This document shows positions 17,580-26,104 of a stretch of 64,000 bases of DNA, piece after piece (position 1 is the first letter of the stretch; the number at the start of each line of letters is the position of its first letter). Origin of the DNA: Pedobacter cryoconitis (GTDB lineage Bacteria > Bacteroidota > Bacteroidia > Sphingobacteriales > Sphingobacteriaceae); the NCBI GenBank assembly GCA_019352875.1, contig JAAAFW010000015.1, positions 782,046 to 846,045 of the forward strand, read 5' to 3'. The notes under the pieces are model-generated. The model had not been told where the DNA came from, searched no databases, and was given only the letters and a program-made list of their open reading frames with translations. Made by a program: the position numbers and the translations under genes.

Positions 17580-19257
17580 ATAATACAAACTGCAGACCAC
17601 CAGTAAACCCGCCGTATAGCGTTTTAATCTCATTTCTGTTGTTTAGACGCTCCTTAAACTTCCAGCCCTTAATTTCCATTCCATCTTCAGCAGAGGTCGT
17701 ACTGAAATTAAACGTTGGCCCGGCCATTAGTCTGAAATGCCTGCTCAAACGAATCGTATTCAGTAACCTTACTGAATTGAATTCGTCATTTCTTTTCTTA
17801 AAGTCAATGAGACTTCTGGTTACAAACTCCAGGTTTAAAGTAAAACTCCGCCGGTCTATCAACCTGCCCCCCAGTCCGACCTGGTACGCGTATTTCGCAG
17901 GACTATGTCCGGGTTTAAAGCCAATGCCGATTATACTGTATAAAACACGCCCTCCAGAGCGAAAATCAAGATGATGAAGTAAAGATTCGTCTGTAGACAA
18001 TGTGAACGATTTCTCCCCATTCTTGATCAGGTTTATTAAACCAAGCGGGTAGTCACTGCTATCTGCAACATTTAATAACATTCCGATCTGAAAACCTTTT
18101 ACTTTTTCGGCAATATTAACCGCACCTGATAGCTGAGACCCTGCCTTTCCTTTGGTTCTGTTAACCAGACCAGCGATTTGTAAACCTTTCATCGATTCAT
18201 TGTTGTTAGCTAACCCTGCCATCTGCAAACCCTTAAAATTCGTGGTTTTATTAACCAACCCGGCAATCTGCAGACCCGAACCATTGCTTCTTACATTATT
18301 GTAAACTCCCGCCATCTGAATTCCGCTTGTATTCCCTCCTACGACATTAAAAACACCTGCGATTTGAATAAAACTAACATCTTTTCTGTTGATATTAAAC
18401 ACTCCGGCCATCTCCAGTCCTTTTATTCCTGCAGTATACCCCCCTATCAGGTTTAACGAAAAATGGTCAATAATCTGACTGTTGTACATTCCATGCGTAC
18501 TCAGTCCGGGGGTAAGTGAAATCTGATATGGCCTGGAAGCAAAAAAGTTCCCGAGATTAATCCCTTGCATCAATTGCCTGGAGCTGATAAAGAAGCGGGC
18601 AAACCGGCTATGTTCAACACCGTTGTCATTATCGGGATAGTAATCATAACGCTGATCATTCCCTTTTCCGGCAATATTAATTTCAGGCAACAGATATAAT
18701 GCGGTATCCCGGTAATTCTCTTTACTTGCTTTCAGTAACACAGATACATCTTTATTTTTCAACTTCAATTCGAAATAGCCATGATCATTAGTCATTGCAG
18801 ATATCAATTGATTACGCTCATAAACACTTGCCCTGGCTACAGGTTTAAGAGATGGCAGTTCATTTACATAACCTTTAATTACAGCCTGCTTCCCTTTAGC
18901 AGATTCAATTTCGGCCGTTATGTAAAATTTACCCGGTGCATTTCTAAGTACGATATAGCCTGGAACTTCTTTAAATTCATAATCATTGCCAAGCAATTTA
19001 TCCAGTAAACTAAATACCGATCCTTTAAAAGCACTTATCGAAACCAGGCTGTCAGCCGGAATTGTATTGCTATTGTAGGCAAAGTAAAAGTCACCTCTAT
19101 CAGCGACCATTTCCAGCACATGTTGAACGGGTTGTTTTTTAACCTCGGTAAGGGTGACAATTTTCATCAGGTTGTGCTGGCCATAGGCATAAAAACACAG
19201 GAAAACCAAAGTCAGGACGGAAACACAGGAACGGAGTAATTTTTTTCTAAAAGTCAT
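17578..19257 (-). CDS. STN-domain surface repeat barrel, candidate signal transducer
   Basis: About 559 residues from the ATG at 19257 (19290 is also possible). Numbering from 19290: a signal peptide ends near 38 (YAYGQ). An STN domain follows at about 45-112 (PVQHVLEMVADRGDFYFAYN, SLLDKLLGNDYEFKEV), then a carboxypeptidase-regulatory-like beta domain at about 135-200 (GYVNELPSLKPVARASVYE). Seven to eight GLQxAGLxN repeats lie at about 283-410, and a C-terminal barrel is shared with the 14.3 kb protein. A TonB receptor would have a plug and a 22-strand barrel after the STN domain; both are absent. It lies next to ECF/FecR, so it is a likely outer-membrane partner of FecR (inference). Confidence 0.8.
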   Translation of the reverse strand: MTFRKKLLRSCVSVLTLVFLCFYAYGQHNLMKIVTLTEVKKQPVQHVLEMVADRGDFYFAYNSNTIPADSLVSISAFKGSVFSLLDKLLGNDYEFKEVPGYIVLRNAPGKFYITAEIESAKGKQAVIKGYVNELPSLKPVARASVYERNQLISAMTNDHGYFELKLKNKDVSVLLKASKENYRDTALYLLPEINIAGKGNDQRYDYYPDNDNGVEHSRFARFFISSRQLMQGINLGNFFASRPYQISLTPGLSTHGMYNSQIIDHFSLNLIGGYTAGIKGLEMAGVFNINRKDVSFIQIAGVFNVVGGNTSGIQMAGVYNNVRSNGSGLQIAGLVNKTTNFKGLQMAGLANNNESMKGLQIAGLVNRTKGKAGSQLSGAVNIAEKVKGFQIGMLLNVADSSDYPLGLINLIKNGEKSFTLSTDESLLHHLDFRSGGRVLYSIIGIGFKPGHSPAKYAYQVGLGGRLIDRRSFTLNLEFVTRSLIDFKKRNDEFNSVRLLNTIRLSRHFRLMAGPTFNFSTTSAEDGMEIKGWKFKERLNNRNEIKTLYGGFTGGLQFVL

Positions 19258-19351
19258 TTCGCTTGTCTGGATATTTTGGCAGGTTTCCACCCACCAAAAT
19301 TAAGATTATTACTAACAGTACGTCACATAACACCTAAAACCAGATCTACCC

Positions 19352-20455
19352 CTACGCGTGTTTGAATAATAAAGTGCCCAGACTATACATTTTACCTCTA
19401 TAGCGATCTTTCAGTACCTGAACAGCAATTCTGCTTCGTAACCCGGATTGACAAATAAAAATAAGAAGCTTATCTGAAGGCAACATATCAACACTGGAAT
19501 GAAGGTCATATAATGGAATATTTATCCCCGCAGAGGGCATTTCCTCAAACTCGTATGGTTCACGCACATCAATTACAAAAATGCTTTCACCGTGCTGCTG
19601 CTGTAAACGTTTAAATTCTTCCATATCTAACTCTCGTTCGCGTTCCTGCACCTTGCCCGATTTCTGCACCTGCCTCAGCCCCGTATCGTCCGGAACCGGC
19701 TCTGCTATTACTTTCTTGCTGAAAGATGGGGCCTTCGGAATCATAAAGATCTGGCTACTATGATCAAGCAGGTCTATAATTAAAAGCCGGCCGGACAACG
19801 GGGTTCCTACACCGGTAATTACTTTAATAGCCTCAGCAGCCATATAACTACCAATAATGCCCGGCAAAACACCTAAAACACCACTATCCGCACAGTCAGG
19901 ACGCTGATCTGCTGCCGGAGCTTCAGGAAAAACGTCCCGGTAAACAGGTCCTCCTTCATAGTTAAATACCGAAACCTGACCATCGAATTTAAAAACTGCA
20001 CCAAAAACAAATGGCATTTGAAGCCTGACGCAGGTATCATTAACCAGAAACCGGGTTTCGAAATTATCTGATCCATCCAGAACCAGATCGTATCCACTGA
20101 ATAGCATCTCAGCATTCTCCGGAACCAGACGTTCCTGGTAAGACACTATCTGAATAAGTGGGTTAAGTAAAGACAATTTTTCACTGGCTACTAATGACTT
20201 CAGTCGTCCTACATCAGCTGTACCATACAATATCTGACGATGAAGATTACTAAGCTCAACTGCATCATCATCTACAATACCTATACACCCAACCCCGGCT
20301 GCGACCAGATACTGCAAAGCCGGGCAGCCCAGGCCACCCGCGCCGATCATCAGTACTTTAGCTCCTTTTAATTTTTCCTGACCTGTAATACCGAGCTCAG
20401 GCAGAATGATCTGCCTGTTATACCTTGCCAGATCTTCTTTTCCCAGTGTATCCAT
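19352..20455 (-). CDS. thiF: ThiF/MoeB adenylyltransferase with C-terminal rhodanese domain
   Basis: 367 residues. The E1-like domain (1-250) has the ATP-binding GAGGLGCPALQYL near 38-50 and CADSGVLGVLPGIIGSYMA near 188-206. It activates the C-terminal glycine of ThiS. A rhodanese domain (about 275-367) carries the active-site loop CQSGLRS and could supply sulfur. The adenylation/rhodanese fusion is MoeZ/MOCS3-like and might also serve MoaD, but its place as the last gene of the thi operon favours ThiS. It follows thiH by 20 bp. Confidence 0.9.
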   Translation of the reverse strand: MDTLGKEDLARYNRQIILPELGITGQEKLKGAKVLMIGAGGLGCPALQYLVAAGVGCIGIVDDDAVELSNLHRQILYGTADVGRLKSLVASEKLSLLNPLIQIVSYQERLVPENAEMLFSGYDLVLDGSDNFETRFLVNDTCVRLQMPFVFGAVFKFDGQVSVFNYEGGPVYRDVFPEAPAADQRPDCADSGVLGVLPGIIGSYMAAEAIKVITGVGTPLSGRLLIIDLLDHSSQIFMIPKAPSFSKKVIAEPVPDDTGLRQVQKSGKVQERERELDMEEFKRLQQQHGESIFVIDVREPYEFEEMPSAGINIPLYDLHSSVDMLPSDKLLIFICQSGLRSRIAVQVLKDRYRGKMYSLGTLLFKHA

Positions 20456-20475
20456 CTGTTCTCAATTAATAGATT

Positions 20476-21588
20476 CTACATTAAATGCTGGTCCCAGTCT
20501 TTCCATACGGGTTCATATCCCTGTGCACTGATTATCTCCGCAATAACCTTTGGGCTGCGTTCATCACTGATCTCAAACTGCTCCAGAGATTCCTGCTCTA
20601 CTGTATATCCACCGGGATTCGTCTTTGAGCCCGCGCTCATAGAAGTGATTCCCAGTTTAATTATATTATTTCTGAAAACCTCCGATTCTCTGGTAGAGAT
20701 AGATAATTCAGCTTCCTGATTCCAGAGCCTGTAAGCGCAGATTAACTGAACCAGTTCCCGGTCACTCATCTCTACTTTCGGTTCCAGTCCTCCGCTGAAA
20801 GGTCTAAGCCTTGGAAAAGACAGGCTATACTTACTCTTCCAGTATTTTTTCTCCAGATAGTCCAGATGTACGGCAGTGAAAAAGGAGTCAGTCCGCCAGT
20901 CTTCCAGACCTATAAGAACCCCCAGGCCCATTTTATGGATACCTGCCTGTCCCAATCGGTCTGGAGTTTCCAGCCGGTATACAAAGTTTGACTTCTTCCC
21001 TTTAGGATGATGGCTTTGGTAAGCTTCCCGGTGATAAGTCTCCTGATAGACCAAAACAGTATGTAAACCGAAAGGAACCAATTCCTTGTAATCCAATAAA
21101 TCAAGTGGCTGCACCTCCATAGACACATGAGCAAAATGAGGGCGGATCAACTCCAGTGCTTTTTTGAAATAATCAACATGAACGGTATGGTTTGCTTCGC
21201 CAGTAACTAAAAGCACATGCTCATACCCCATCTGTTTCAGATGCTGTACCTCCTGCATTATTTCAATCGCAGAAAGGGTTTTCCGCTTCACTTTGTTATC
21301 ATAACTAAAACCACAATACGTGCATATATTATTACATTCATTGGAAAGATACAAGGGGATATACAACTGAATTACCTTGCCGAAACGCTGTAAAGTAAGT
21401 TGCTGGCTAATCGAAGCCATCTGTTCCAGATATGGTGCAGCGGCCGGTGAGATCAGCGCCTTGAAATCTTCCAATGTCCGGTGCCGGGCAGCTATTGCCC
21501 GTTCTACATCACTCGCTGTTTTGGCATAGATACTGGCTTTGGAGTCTTCCCAGTCCATTTTGTCGTAAACATCTTTGAAACTACTCAT
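20476..21588 (-). CDS. thiH: 2-iminoacetate synthase, radical SAM
   Basis: It cleaves tyrosine to dehydroglycine (2-iminoacetate) and p-cresol for thiazole formation. 370 residues, with the radical SAM cluster motif CNNICTYCGF (CxxxCxxC) near 86-95 and the ThiH-typical VTGEANHTV, QPLDLLDY and SFPRLRPFSGG. Use of ThiH rather than the glycine oxidase ThiO is common in this group. It overlaps the thiG end by 8 bp, so the pair is probably coupled. Confidence 0.95.
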   Translation of the reverse strand: MSSFKDVYDKMDWEDSKASIYAKTASDVERAIAARHRTLEDFKALISPAAAPYLEQMASISQQLTLQRFGKVIQLYIPLYLSNECNNICTYCGFSYDNKVKRKTLSAIEIMQEVQHLKQMGYEHVLLVTGEANHTVHVDYFKKALELIRPHFAHVSMEVQPLDLLDYKELVPFGLHTVLVYQETYHREAYQSHHPKGKKSNFVYRLETPDRLGQAGIHKMGLGVLIGLEDWRTDSFFTAVHLDYLEKKYWKSKYSLSFPRLRPFSGGLEPKVEMSDRELVQLICAYRLWNQEAELSISTRESEVFRNNIIKLGITSMSAGSKTNPGGYTVEQESLEQFEISDERSPKVIAEIISAQGYEPVWKDWDQHLM

Positions 21589-22348
21589 CTAAAAACAAAG
21601 TTAATGGGCTGCTTGCCGCTGCCCGATTTACAATGGGCGCAAGTTTGGCCAGATAGGCCATACGGCCGGCCTGCACGGCCAGTTTAAATGCTACTGCCAT
21701 TTGAACCGGATTTTCGGACACAGCAATAGCAGTATTAACCAGTACTGCATCGGCACCTATTTCCATTGCATAGGCAGCATCTGAAGGCGATCCAATTCCT
21801 GCATCAATAATAACAGGTACCCGGCTCTGGCTAATAATGATTTCCAGAAAATCAATAGTTTTAAGCCCCTTATTACTCCCTATCGGAGATCCTAAAGGCA
21901 TAACTGCAGCCGTACCAACCTCTTCCAGACGCTTACATAACACAGGGTCAGCATGGATATATGGCAGTACGGTAAAACCAAGCCGGACAAGCTCTTCTGT
22001 AGCTTTCAGTGTTTCGATTGGATCAGGCATCAGATACTTTGGATCCGGATGAATCTCCAGTTTAATCCAGTTGGTCTGGAGTGCTTCCCTTGCCATTTGT
22101 GCTGCAAATACAGCCTCTTTAGCATTTCTGACACCAGAAGTATTAGGTAACAGGTTAAATTGAGGTGCAGAAAGTCTTCCCAGCAAATCATCCTGCTCGC
22201 CTTCATCTAATTGAACGCGTCTGAGTGCTACTGTGACCAATTCAGATCCTGATGCAACTAATGCCTCTTCCATGAGTTCAGAAGAGCTGAATTTACCTGT
22301 CCCGGTAAACAACCGGGAACCAAAAATTTTATCGCCTATTTGAAGCAT
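21581..22348 (-). CDS. thiG: Thiazole synthase
   Basis: A TIM-barrel enzyme that builds the thiazole phosphate from DXP, dehydroglycine and ThiS thiocarboxylate. 255 residues, the usual length. It has SRLFTGTGKFSS near 10-21, LLPNTSGVRNAKEAV near 66-80 (family NTAGCRTA region), IKLEIHPDPKYLMPD with the Schiff-base Lys near 97, PLGSPIGSNKG near 137, and DAGIGSPSDAAYAMEIGAD. It lies 7 bp downstream of thiE and overlaps thiH. Confidence 0.96.
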   Translation of the reverse strand: MLQIGDKIFGSRLFTGTGKFSSSELMEEALVASGSELVTVALRRVQLDEGEQDDLLGRLSAPQFNLLPNTSGVRNAKEAVFAAQMAREALQTNWIKLEIHPDPKYLMPDPIETLKATEELVRLGFTVLPYIHADPVLCKRLEEVGTAAVMPLGSPIGSNKGLKTIDFLEIIISQSRVPVIIDAGIGSPSDAAYAMEIGADAVLVNTAIAVSENPVQMAVAFKLAVQAGRMAYLAKLAPIVNRAAASSPLTLFLDE

Positions 22349-22355
22349 ATTTATT

Positions 22356-23015
22356 TCAGTTGAGATGAACAGAATTTAGGTTAGGAACCGACAAAGCCTG
22401 TTTAATAGATTTTACAGCGACTGCACCGTTAGCGGCATTGGTTATTGCACCCGACAGCGCAACACCATAGATACCTGTTTGAAGTATAGCAGGAATATCT
22501 TCCGGTAAAATTCCACCTATAGCTATTACCGGGATATGAATTTTTGCAGCATTTACCTGCTCCATTATCCGGGCATAACCCTCTAACCCTAAAACAGGGC
22601 TCAGGTTCTTTTTAGTCAGTGTAAATCTATAAGGGCCAAGTCCAATATAATCGGCTCCGTCTTGGGCATGCCTGACAATTTGCTCGAAGGTATTTGCTGT
22701 GGCCCCAATGATAAAACTGTTGCCCAACAATTGTCTTGCCCGATGAACGGGTAAATCATGTTCCCCGAGATGCAGCCCATCGGCACCCAATTTCAATGCT
22801 ATATCTGCATAATCGTTTATTATCAGTTTAGCCTGATAGCTTTTGCAAAGCATTTTCGCCTGCAAAGCATAATCTGATAAATTTTCCTCTGACTCGTCTT
22901 TTATCCGCAGCTGTATCCATTTACAACCCGCCTGAAGAGCTTCTTTTATTGCATCCAGGTGTGAAAAAGTCAGACTTTGCTGGGATATATAATGTAGTTT
23001 ATCGATAGTATTCAT
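22356..23015 (-). CDS. thiE: Thiamine-phosphate synthase
   Basis: It joins HMP pyrophosphate and thiazole phosphate to thiamine phosphate. 219 residues. All expected binding residues are visible: WIQLRIKD near 33-40, the IINDYADIALKLGADGLHLG block near 65-84 with its Asp, GEHDLP, and GLGPYRFTLTKK. It ends with GGILPEDI and a phosphate-binding loop, AL-SGAI. This complete set contrasts with the paralogue directly upstream. Confidence 0.94.
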   Translation of the reverse strand: MNTIDKLHYISQQSLTFSHLDAIKEALQAGCKWIQLRIKDESEENLSDYALQAKMLCKSYQAKLIINDYADIALKLGADGLHLGEHDLPVHRARQLLGNSFIIGATANTFEQIVRHAQDGADYIGLGPYRFTLTKKNLSPVLGLEGYARIMEQVNAAKIHIPVIAIGGILPEDIPAILQTGIYGVALSGAITNAANGAVAVKSIKQALSVPNLNSVHLN

Positions 23016-23026
23016 TGTATAAAAGG

Positions 23027-23626
23027 TTAATGCAAAGCAGTTAACAAATTTTTATAGTTTTCAAGGGCTCTTTCAGGTTCATTCCAAATCAATCCAAGGA
23101 CAGCTGCACCATCGAAATTCATCTTACGCATTAGCGGTATTTTCTCCGGTGTTACACCCCCCAGACCAATTACACGAGTGCATTTCTTCAACCGGCTGTC
23201 CAATTCAAAATCTTCGGTACAGATCCCCTGATATCCCTTCTTGGAAAGACTATTATACACCGGGCCGAAAAATGTGTAGTCAAAAAGCTCAAGCCCGGTA
23301 AAGCTTTCATTTTCATGTACCGAAGTACTCAGAATATAACCATTAGACGCCAGTCCAGACAAATGAGTCCCGTCGGAAAGATTCCGTTGCGCCACAGGAA
23401 AATGCAACCTGTTCATTCCTAAATCCAAAGCGATTTCATGATGCTGATGCCAGGCGATTCGGGAATGAAAAACAGCATCTATACCTTTGACTAAATTTCT
23501 CAAATCCCGATGACCGAGCCCCGGCTTACGCAAATGAAAGCAGGGTAAGCCCGCTTCAAAAAGCATATTAATCAACCGGGCTTCATTTGGAATCATTTGT
23601 GGTGAGGAGATAACCAGAAACTGCAT
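23027..23626 (-). CDS. ThiE/TenI-like protein, divergent
   Basis: About 199 residues from the ATG at 23626, 17 bp after the thiC stop; an ATG at 23659 would lie inside thiC. It has the ThiE/TenI barrel (CFHLRKPG, LSTSVHENES, YTFFGPVYNSLSKKG, GLGGVTPEKIP). It lacks the ND and GxxD acidic residues that bind Mg-pyrophosphate in ThiE; the regions read AWHQHHEIAL and HFPVAQRN. The Pro of FFGPV also stands where B. subtilis TenI has catalytic His122, as I align it. It is therefore neither a normal ThiE nor a normal TenI. A tautomerase, salvage or regulatory role is possible. Confidence 0.8.
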   Translation of the reverse strand: MQFLVISSPQMIPNEARLINMLFEAGLPCFHLRKPGLGHRDLRNLVKGIDAVFHSRIAWHQHHEIALDLGMNRLHFPVAQRNLSDGTHLSGLASNGYILSTSVHENESFTGLELFDYTFFGPVYNSLSKKGYQGICTEDFELDSRLKKCTRVIGLGGVTPEKIPLMRKMNFDGAAVLGLIWNEPERALENYKNLLTALH

Positions 23627-23642
23627 ACTGGTAAAATCCAGC

Positions 23643-25526
23643 TTACAAATAGATTTCACTGCCTTTATTTAAAAACTCAGCCGATTTCTCTTCCATGCCT
23701 TTGATTAAAGCCTCCTGTGCGTCGACCCCCTGTTTATCTGCATATGCCCTTACATCCTGAGTAATTTTCATAGAACAGAAATTGGGACCGCACATGGAAC
23801 AGAAATGAGCAATTTTAGCGCCGTCTGCAGGTAATGTTTCATCGTGGAACTCTTTAGCCGTATCAGGGTCAAGCGATAGATTGAACTGATCTTCCCAGCG
23901 AAACTCAAAACGAGCCTTACTCAATGCGTTATCCCTGTATTGTGCACCCGGATGCCCTTTGGCAAGATCAGCCGCATGCGCTGCAATTTTATAAGTGATT
24001 ACACCGTCTTTAACATCCTTCTTATTTGGTAATCCTAAATGTTCTTTTGGCGTCACATAACACAGCATCGCAGTGCCAAACCAGCCGATCATAGCCGCAC
24101 CGATTGCAGAGGTAATATGGTCATATCCAGGTGCTATATCAGTAGTCAGCGGACCTAGTGTATAAAACGGAGCTTCAGAGCAATGCTCCAACTGTTTATC
24201 CATATTTGCTTTAATCAGGTGCATCGGAACATGACCTGGCCCTTCTATGATGGTCTGAATATCATGCTTCCAGGCGATTTTTGTTAGTTCACCAAGAGTT
24301 TCCAGTTCACCAAACTGTGCTGCATCATTTGCATCGGCAATACAGCCTGGCCTTAAACCGTCTCCAAGAGAGAATGAGACATCGTAAGCCTTCATAATCT
24401 CACAGATATCTTCAAAATGTGTGTATAGAAAATTTTCTTTGTGATGCGCAAGACACCATTTAGCCATAATAGAACCACCTCTTGATACAATACCGGTAAT
24501 TCTTTTGGCCGTCAGTGGTACGTAACGCAATAATACACCTGCATGAATGGTGAAGTAGTCTACGCCCTGCTCTGCTTGTTCGATAAGCGTATCACGGAAA
24601 ATCTCCCAGGTCAGATCTTCAGCCTTTCCGTTCACTTTTTCTAATGCCTGATAAATAGGCACTGTACCAATAGGCACTGGTGAATTTCTGATAATCCATT
24701 CTCTTGTCTCGTGAATATTTTTCCCCGTGGAGAGATCCATAATGGTATCTGCGCCCCATCTGCAAGCCCAAACAGCCTTTTCAACCTCCTCTTCTATACT
24801 GGATGTCACTGCTGAATTTCCAATATTAGCATTTATTTTTACCAGGAAATTTCTACCGATAATCATTGGTTCTAATTCCGGATGATTAATATTTGCAGGA
24901 ATAACAGCTCTGCCCGCAGCAACTTCCTGTCTCACAAATTCAGGAGTTATAGCCCCCGTTGGTGTCAATGCACCGAAACTTTGTCCCGGGTGCTGATGAG
25001 ACATTACCTCATATTGCCCGTTGAGCTGCTCTTTCAAAAGGTCGGCCCGCTGATTTTCACGAATTGCTATATACTCCATTTCCGGAGTTATGATTCCTTT
25101 CCTCGCATAATGCATCTGAGACACATTCTGGCCCTGCTTTGCTCTGAACGGTTTGCTGATATGTGCGAAACGTAAATGATCCAGTTTCTTGTCATTGGCC
25201 CGCTCATTACCATAATCAGACGAAATATGATCGAGCTGTTCTACATCTCCACGATCGGAAATCCATGTTTTACGTAGTCTGGAAAGTCCTTTTTTAATAT
25301 CAATTTCGACTGAGGTATCGGTGTACGGCCCGCTGGTATCGTAAAGTGTAACGGGAGCATTGGGTTCTGTCTCTCCAAAACGCCCATGTAACTGGGTATC
25401 GCTGAGACTAACCTCACGCATGGCAACTTCAATCTCGTGAATCTGTCCTTTGACAAATACCTTTTTCGACGCCGGAAAGGGCGCTCTGCTGATCGTTTGT
25501 TCTCCTGGTTGTTTTTCCGTTTTCAT
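23643..25526 (-). CDS. thiC: Phosphomethylpyrimidine synthase
   Basis: A radical SAM enzyme that converts aminoimidazole ribotide to HMP phosphate. 627 residues, matching the long bacterial form with its N-terminal extension. The C-terminal cluster motif CSMCGPNFC (Cx2Cx4C) lies near 584-592. MDLSTGKNIHETR, GTVPIYQALEK, EGPGHVPMH and IGAAMIGWFGTAMLCYVTP are family blocks. It is the second gene of the thi operon, 15 bp downstream of thiS, and under the TPP riboswitch. Confidence 0.97.
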   Translation of the reverse strand: MKTEKQPGEQTISRAPFPASKKVFVKGQIHEIEVAMREVSLSDTQLHGRFGETEPNAPVTLYDTSGPYTDTSVEIDIKKGLSRLRKTWISDRGDVEQLDHISSDYGNERANDKKLDHLRFAHISKPFRAKQGQNVSQMHYARKGIITPEMEYIAIRENQRADLLKEQLNGQYEVMSHQHPGQSFGALTPTGAITPEFVRQEVAAGRAVIPANINHPELEPMIIGRNFLVKINANIGNSAVTSSIEEEVEKAVWACRWGADTIMDLSTGKNIHETREWIIRNSPVPIGTVPIYQALEKVNGKAEDLTWEIFRDTLIEQAEQGVDYFTIHAGVLLRYVPLTAKRITGIVSRGGSIMAKWCLAHHKENFLYTHFEDICEIMKAYDVSFSLGDGLRPGCIADANDAAQFGELETLGELTKIAWKHDIQTIIEGPGHVPMHLIKANMDKQLEHCSEAPFYTLGPLTTDIAPGYDHITSAIGAAMIGWFGTAMLCYVTPKEHLGLPNKKDVKDGVITYKIAAHAADLAKGHPGAQYRDNALSKARFEFRWEDQFNLSLDPDTAKEFHDETLPADGAKIAHFCSMCGPNFCSMKITQDVRAYADKQGVDAQEALIKGMEEKSAEFLNKGSEIYL

Positions 25527-25541
25527 GTTTTGGTTTTTTAA

Positions 25542-25745
25542 TTATCCGCCTTGAGTTGCTTTGATAATAGTGACCTCGTCACCTGGTTGCAATAGATAAT
25601 TACCCCAATCTGCTTTCGAAATAATCTGCTGGTTAACCGCGACAGCGATGCCTGTTAAAGGATGCCGAATAACAGTCTGGAGCATCTGCACCACTGAGCA
25701 TACCTGAGATAAAGAATAAGTTTTTTGGTTGACGGTAATATCCAT
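25542..25745 (-). CDS. thiS: Sulfur-carrier protein ThiS
   Basis: 67 residues, ubiquitin-like beta-grasp fold, ending in the required GlyGly (KATQGG) that ThiF adenylates and that then carries the thiocarboxylate sulfur to ThiG. GIAVAVNQQIISKADWGNY and LQPGDEVTIIKATQGG are typical ThiS segments. It is the first gene of the operon, 48 bp after the riboswitch terminator stem. Confidence 0.93.
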   Translation of the reverse strand: MDITVNQKTYSLSQVCSVVQMLQTVIRHPLTGIAVAVNQQIISKADWGNYLLQPGDEVTIIKATQGG

Positions 25746-25793
25746 AGTTTAAAAAATTACAAACTATAGGACGCCCCGTATAGAGGAAGGAAA

Positions 25794-25888
25794 AACAACA
25801 TCGTCATGTCGTTTCCACTTTTCCCTTCGGCAGTACTAACTGCATCAGGTTCAAAGGGTATTTCTCAGCACAAAGGCACCCCTAAAGT
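25794..25888 (-). promoter_or_regulatory. TPP riboswitch with terminator-type expression platform
   Basis: On the minus strand, 25888 down to 25817 forms a TPP aptamer. The P1 stem is ACUUU/AAAGU, followed by GGGGUGCC, CUGAGAAAUACCC (CUGAGA at 25868-25863), then ACCUGAUGCAGUUAGUAC and UGCCGAAGGGA. Three nt after P1, an 8-bp hairpin (25813-25806 with 25801-25794, one G-U pair) is followed by U5, a small intrinsic terminator. TPP binding would favour termination before thiS. Confidence 0.95.
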
Positions 25889-25924
25889 TTTTTGTAAATG
25901 TATAGAATAATAAATCAAAAAAAA

Positions 25925-25956
25925 GAAAGCTAATTTTTATTTAAAAATTAGCTTTC
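25925..25956 (-). terminator. Terminator downstream of the DUF2931 unit
   Basis: A 14-bp perfect stem (GAAAGCTAATTTTT, arms 25925-25938 and 25943-25956, 4-nt loop) is followed on the minus strand by a T-rich run. It separates the DUF2931 transcription unit from the thi riboswitch. Nothing else recognisable lies in 25957-26104. Confidence 0.8.
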
Positions 25957-26104
25957 ATATAAACAGCAAAGCAACAGCAGTTTACACATCTGTTTCTTTA
26001 TCATAAGATTAGGCAAATAATCCGTCTATTTGACAGATTTATTTACTTGAGAAGAACTATAACCACAAGCCGTTTACCTGTAGTGACACTAGAAAATTAC
26101 CTTC

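Noticed and set aside
14502..18430. Short periodic DNA repeats in the two barrel genes as a possible CRISPR-like array.
   Set aside because: They are in-frame coding repeats (GxQxAGxxN) without constant repeats or unique spacers.
14276..19325. TGACGTA heptamer shared upstream of both repeat-barrel genes (14276-14282 and, on the minus strand, 19325-19319) as a sigma promoter.
   Set aside because: The distance to the start codons differs by about 27 bases and no second box is shared; one 7-bp match in two such regions is expected by chance.
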